A program made the position numbers and the translations under genes. Positions 6,246 through 7,400 of a stretch of DNA of 7,400 bases are shown here, piece after piece. The DNA is taken from the NCBI GenBank assembly GCA_050288085.1, contig JBNKDD010000289.1, positions 1 through 7,400 of the forward strand, written 5' to 3'. Origin of the DNA: JBNKDD01 sp050288085. Lineage in GTDB: Bacteria > Chloroflexota > Anaerolineae > Aggregatilineales > UBA3940. Below the pieces are notes generated by a model, which searched no databases, had not been told where the DNA came from, and worked only from the letters and a program-made list of their open reading frames with translations. Position 1 is the stretch's first letter. Each line of letters starts with the position of its first letter.

Positions 6246-6322
6246 CACCTCCCTCCGACCCTTCGGGCTACCTCTCCCCGTAAAACGGAGGGAGGAAAGT
6301 GCGCTTGTCGAACGCACAGGTG
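6246..6322. repeat. REP-like fold-back intergenic element
   Basis: CCTCCCTCCG (6248-6257) is an exact reverse complement of CGGAGGGAGG (6286-6295). The same right arm can instead pair with 6271-6281 (9 of 11 positions) around an AAA loop. A CCCTTCGGG mini-hairpin (6259-6267), a GTGCG/CGCAC stem (6299-6303 with 6313-6317) and an outer CACCT/AGGTG pair (6246-6250 with 6318-6322) complete a compact branched fold. It sits between divergent genes, so it is not a terminator for either. Its shape resembles dispersed REP-type palindromes, but only one copy is visible here. Confidence 0.5.
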
Positions 6323-6343
6323 GGGGGGGCTGTGAATCCGTTC

Positions 6344-6355
6344 CTGACTGGTCAG
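6344..6355. promoter_or_regulatory. Small dyad over the -35 of the LRR promoter
   Basis: CTGAC (6344-6348) and GTCAG (6351-6355) form a perfect 12-base palindrome with a TG centre, covering the presumed -35 hexamer. It could be an operator. It is short enough to arise by chance. Confidence 0.3.
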
Positions 6356-6376
6356 TATGCTGCGACAGGTTATAAT
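6349..6376 (+). promoter_or_regulatory. Sigma70-like promoter of the LRR gene
   Basis: A perfect -10 TATAAT (6371-6376) follows, after 16 bases, a TGGTCA hexamer (6349-6354) that matches TTGACA at 4 of 6 positions. Transcription would start near 6383, leaving a leader of about 85 bases before the LRR start codon. Confidence 0.6.
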
Positions 6377-6467
6377 ACGGCCAGGGGTAGGGAGCAGCAT
6401 TGCCGCCTTATATTTACTAGGCATGCTTCCTTCATAAATACTTATCACGCCGATAAAGGATGATGTT

Positions 6468-7400
6468 ATGGGCCGCTGTGTATTGCTGCGTCAACTGTTT
6501 GTCGCGCTGTTGATGTTTGCCGTTGTTGTTTTGATTCAGCCCGCCGAGCCGGTTCGTGCTGCGACTTTCGATTGCGCAACTATTACCGATATTCCCGCTG
6601 CTGAATGCGCCAGCCTGAAGAGTCTGTATGACAATACCAATGGGGATAGCTGGATTGTTCTTGGCCCGGTTACCGAGTGGGGAACCAACAACCTTGCGTG
6701 TAGTTGGTGGGGGGTGACGTGCAGCGGCTCGAGTGTGATTGAAATCGACACGGCTTTTATAAATAATCTGAGCGGCAATTTCGATACGGTTGACTTGAGC
6801 GGCCTGAGCAATTTGCAGCGGCTCAGCATTACCGGTTATACAAATTTGACCGGGAGTATCCCCACCAACTGGGATACGCTGACCAACCTTCAGGAAATCG
6901 ATCTTATCAGTAACAACCTGACCGGCCCGATCCCGACCAATTGGGGCGGGCTGACCAATCTTCAGATAATCGATCTCGGCTATAACGAACTGACCGGTAC
7001 CATTCCGACCAATTGGGATGGATTGACCAACCTCCGGTTTATCAGTCTCAGCGGTAACAACCTGATTGGCCCTATTCCTACTAATTGGGATACGCTGACT
7101 AACCTGGAATTTATCACTCTGGGGTGGAATCAGTTAAACGGCACCATTCCGACCAACTGGGGCGGGCTGACCAATCTTGGGGTTATTGACCTGGGCGTTA
7201 ACCAATTGACCGGCCCGCTCCCTACCAATTGGAATAACCTGACCAGTTTAGGCACCATCAACCTTCAGTCTAATCAACTGACGGGTCATATCCCCAACAA
7301 CTGGAATAACCTCACGTCACTGGTTTATCTTCTCCTCCCGCGTAATCAGTTAGATGGCCCGATCCCGACCAACTGGGACAATCTCACATCGCTGCAATGT
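6468..7400 (+). CDS. Secreted leucine-rich-repeat protein, partial
   Basis: 311 codons are visible and the frame is still open at the right edge. ATG at 6468 follows AAAGGA by 7 bases. ATGs at 6460 and 6463 are in other frames. Residues 1-31 are a classic signal peptide (basic start, hydrophobic core, cleavage after VRA). Residues 36-88 contain four cysteines (36, 47, 78, 85) and TEWGTNNLACSWWGVTC, resembling the N-terminal cap of plant-type LRR proteins. From residue 127 there are seven full 24-residue repeats and a partial eighth, of the form LTGxIPTNWxxLTNLxxIxLxxNx. This LRR class usually forms a curved scaffold for binding proteins or glycans outside the cell. Any C-terminal anchor or catalytic domain lies outside the window. 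It diverges from the sulfur operon and has its own promoter, so no functional link is implied. Binding partner unknown. Confidence 0.88.
   Translation, partial: MGRCVLLRQLFVALLMFAVVVLIQPAEPVRAATFDCATITDIPAAECASLKSLYDNTNGDSWIVLGPVTEWGTNNLACSWWGVTCSGSSVIEIDTAFINNLSGNFDTVDLSGLSNLQRLSITGYTNLTGSIPTNWDTLTNLQEIDLISNNLTGPIPTNWGGLTNLQIIDLGYNELTGTIPTNWDGLTNLRFISLSGNNLIGPIPTNWDTLTNLEFITLGWNQLNGTIPTNWGGLTNLGVIDLGVNQLTGPLPTNWNNLTSLGTINLQSNQLTGHIPNNWNNLTSLVYLLLPRNQLDGPIPTNWDNLTSLQC
6846..7400 (+). repeat. Tandem 72-base LRR repeat array
   Basis: Units start at 6846, 6918, 6990, 7062, 7134, 7206, 7278 and 7350, each exactly 24 codons with no indels. The last is cut by the window edge at 17 codons. The CCNACNAAYTGG (PTNW) core is kept in nearly every unit, and units 1-5 also share GGNCTGACCAA-like stretches. 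This points to expansion by duplication with later drift. Confidence 0.9.

Larger units (their letters stand above)
6104..6467. other. Divergent intergenic control region
   Basis: This 364-base region lies between the minus-strand sulfur operon and the plus-strand LRR gene. From left to right it holds a 28-base AT-rich operator-like dyad (6114-6141), three CRP/FNR-like dyads with one perfect palindrome among them (6152-6230), a fold-back REP-like element (6246-6322) and a TATAAT promoter (6349-6376) for the LRR gene. The interval 6383-6454 would be a 5' leader in which I see no recognisable RNA element. Small open frames here have no coding character. Confidence 0.8.

Noticed and set aside
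6286..6317. Rho-independent terminator
   Set aside because: The adjoining genes diverge from this region and no T-tract follows the stems on either strand.
6322..6329. Run of eight G bases as a possible phase-variation tract
   Set aside because: It is outside any gene and upstream of the -35 region. A single short run in one sequence gives no evidence of length variation.
6245..6448. Minus-strand open frame of 67 codons in the intergenic region
   Set aside because: It spans the fold-back element and the LRR promoter, has no ribosome site or recognisable domain, and reads like translated palindrome.
6846..7400. CRISPR-like or phage-tail repeat array
   Set aside because: The 72-base periodicity is fully explained by in-frame 24-residue leucine-rich repeats.

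Overview
The window carries one long minus-strand operon and the start of a divergently oriented plus-strand gene, separated by a 364-base regulatory region. The operon reads from right to left: an ArsR-family repressor (start at 6103), an octaheme cytochrome c of the tetrathionate reductase (Otr) family, a heptaheme cytochrome c fused to a cytochrome b561-type membrane domain, and two DUF395/YeeE-YedE sulfur-transport half-proteins. The second half-protein carries a C-terminal rhodanese domain and runs off the left edge. The genes are tightly packed, with gaps of 17 and 5 bases, one 4-base overlap and a 10-base gap, so co-transcription is very likely.

Inferred working model: the b561 domain takes electrons from the quinol pool and passes them through seven c-hemes to the eight-heme Otr-like protein. 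That protein would reduce a sulfur oxyanion such as tetrathionate, or a related substrate, outside the membrane. The DUF395 pair would move thiosulfate or another reduced sulfur species. By the positive-inside rule the fused rhodanese would face outward, near the cytochromes. The ArsR protein would autoregulate through an AT-rich dyad just in front of its start codon. ArsR plus PmpA/PmpB-like DUF395 halves plus rhodanese recalls the BigR sulfide-stress operons, but here the oxidative sulfur enzymes are replaced by a multiheme respiratory branch.

Layout: 1-906, transporter-rhodanese (partial); 917-1504, transporter half; 1501-4293, heptaheme-b561 fusion; 4299-5759, octaheme cytochrome; 5777-6103, ArsR; 6104-6467, intergenic region with an ArsR-type operator, three CRP/FNR-like dyads, one perfect palindrome, a REP-like fold-back element and a plus-strand sigma70-like promoter; 6468-7400, secreted leucine-rich-repeat protein (partial).

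Organism: a bacterium with anaerobic or microaerobic respiratory capacity and moderately high GC content. The secreted, highly regular LRR protein, the REP-like intergenic element and the cytochrome set would fit an environmental Chloroflexota (Anaerolineae-like) genome. Desulfobacterota or other phyla are not excluded, and this assignment is only a guess from gene content.
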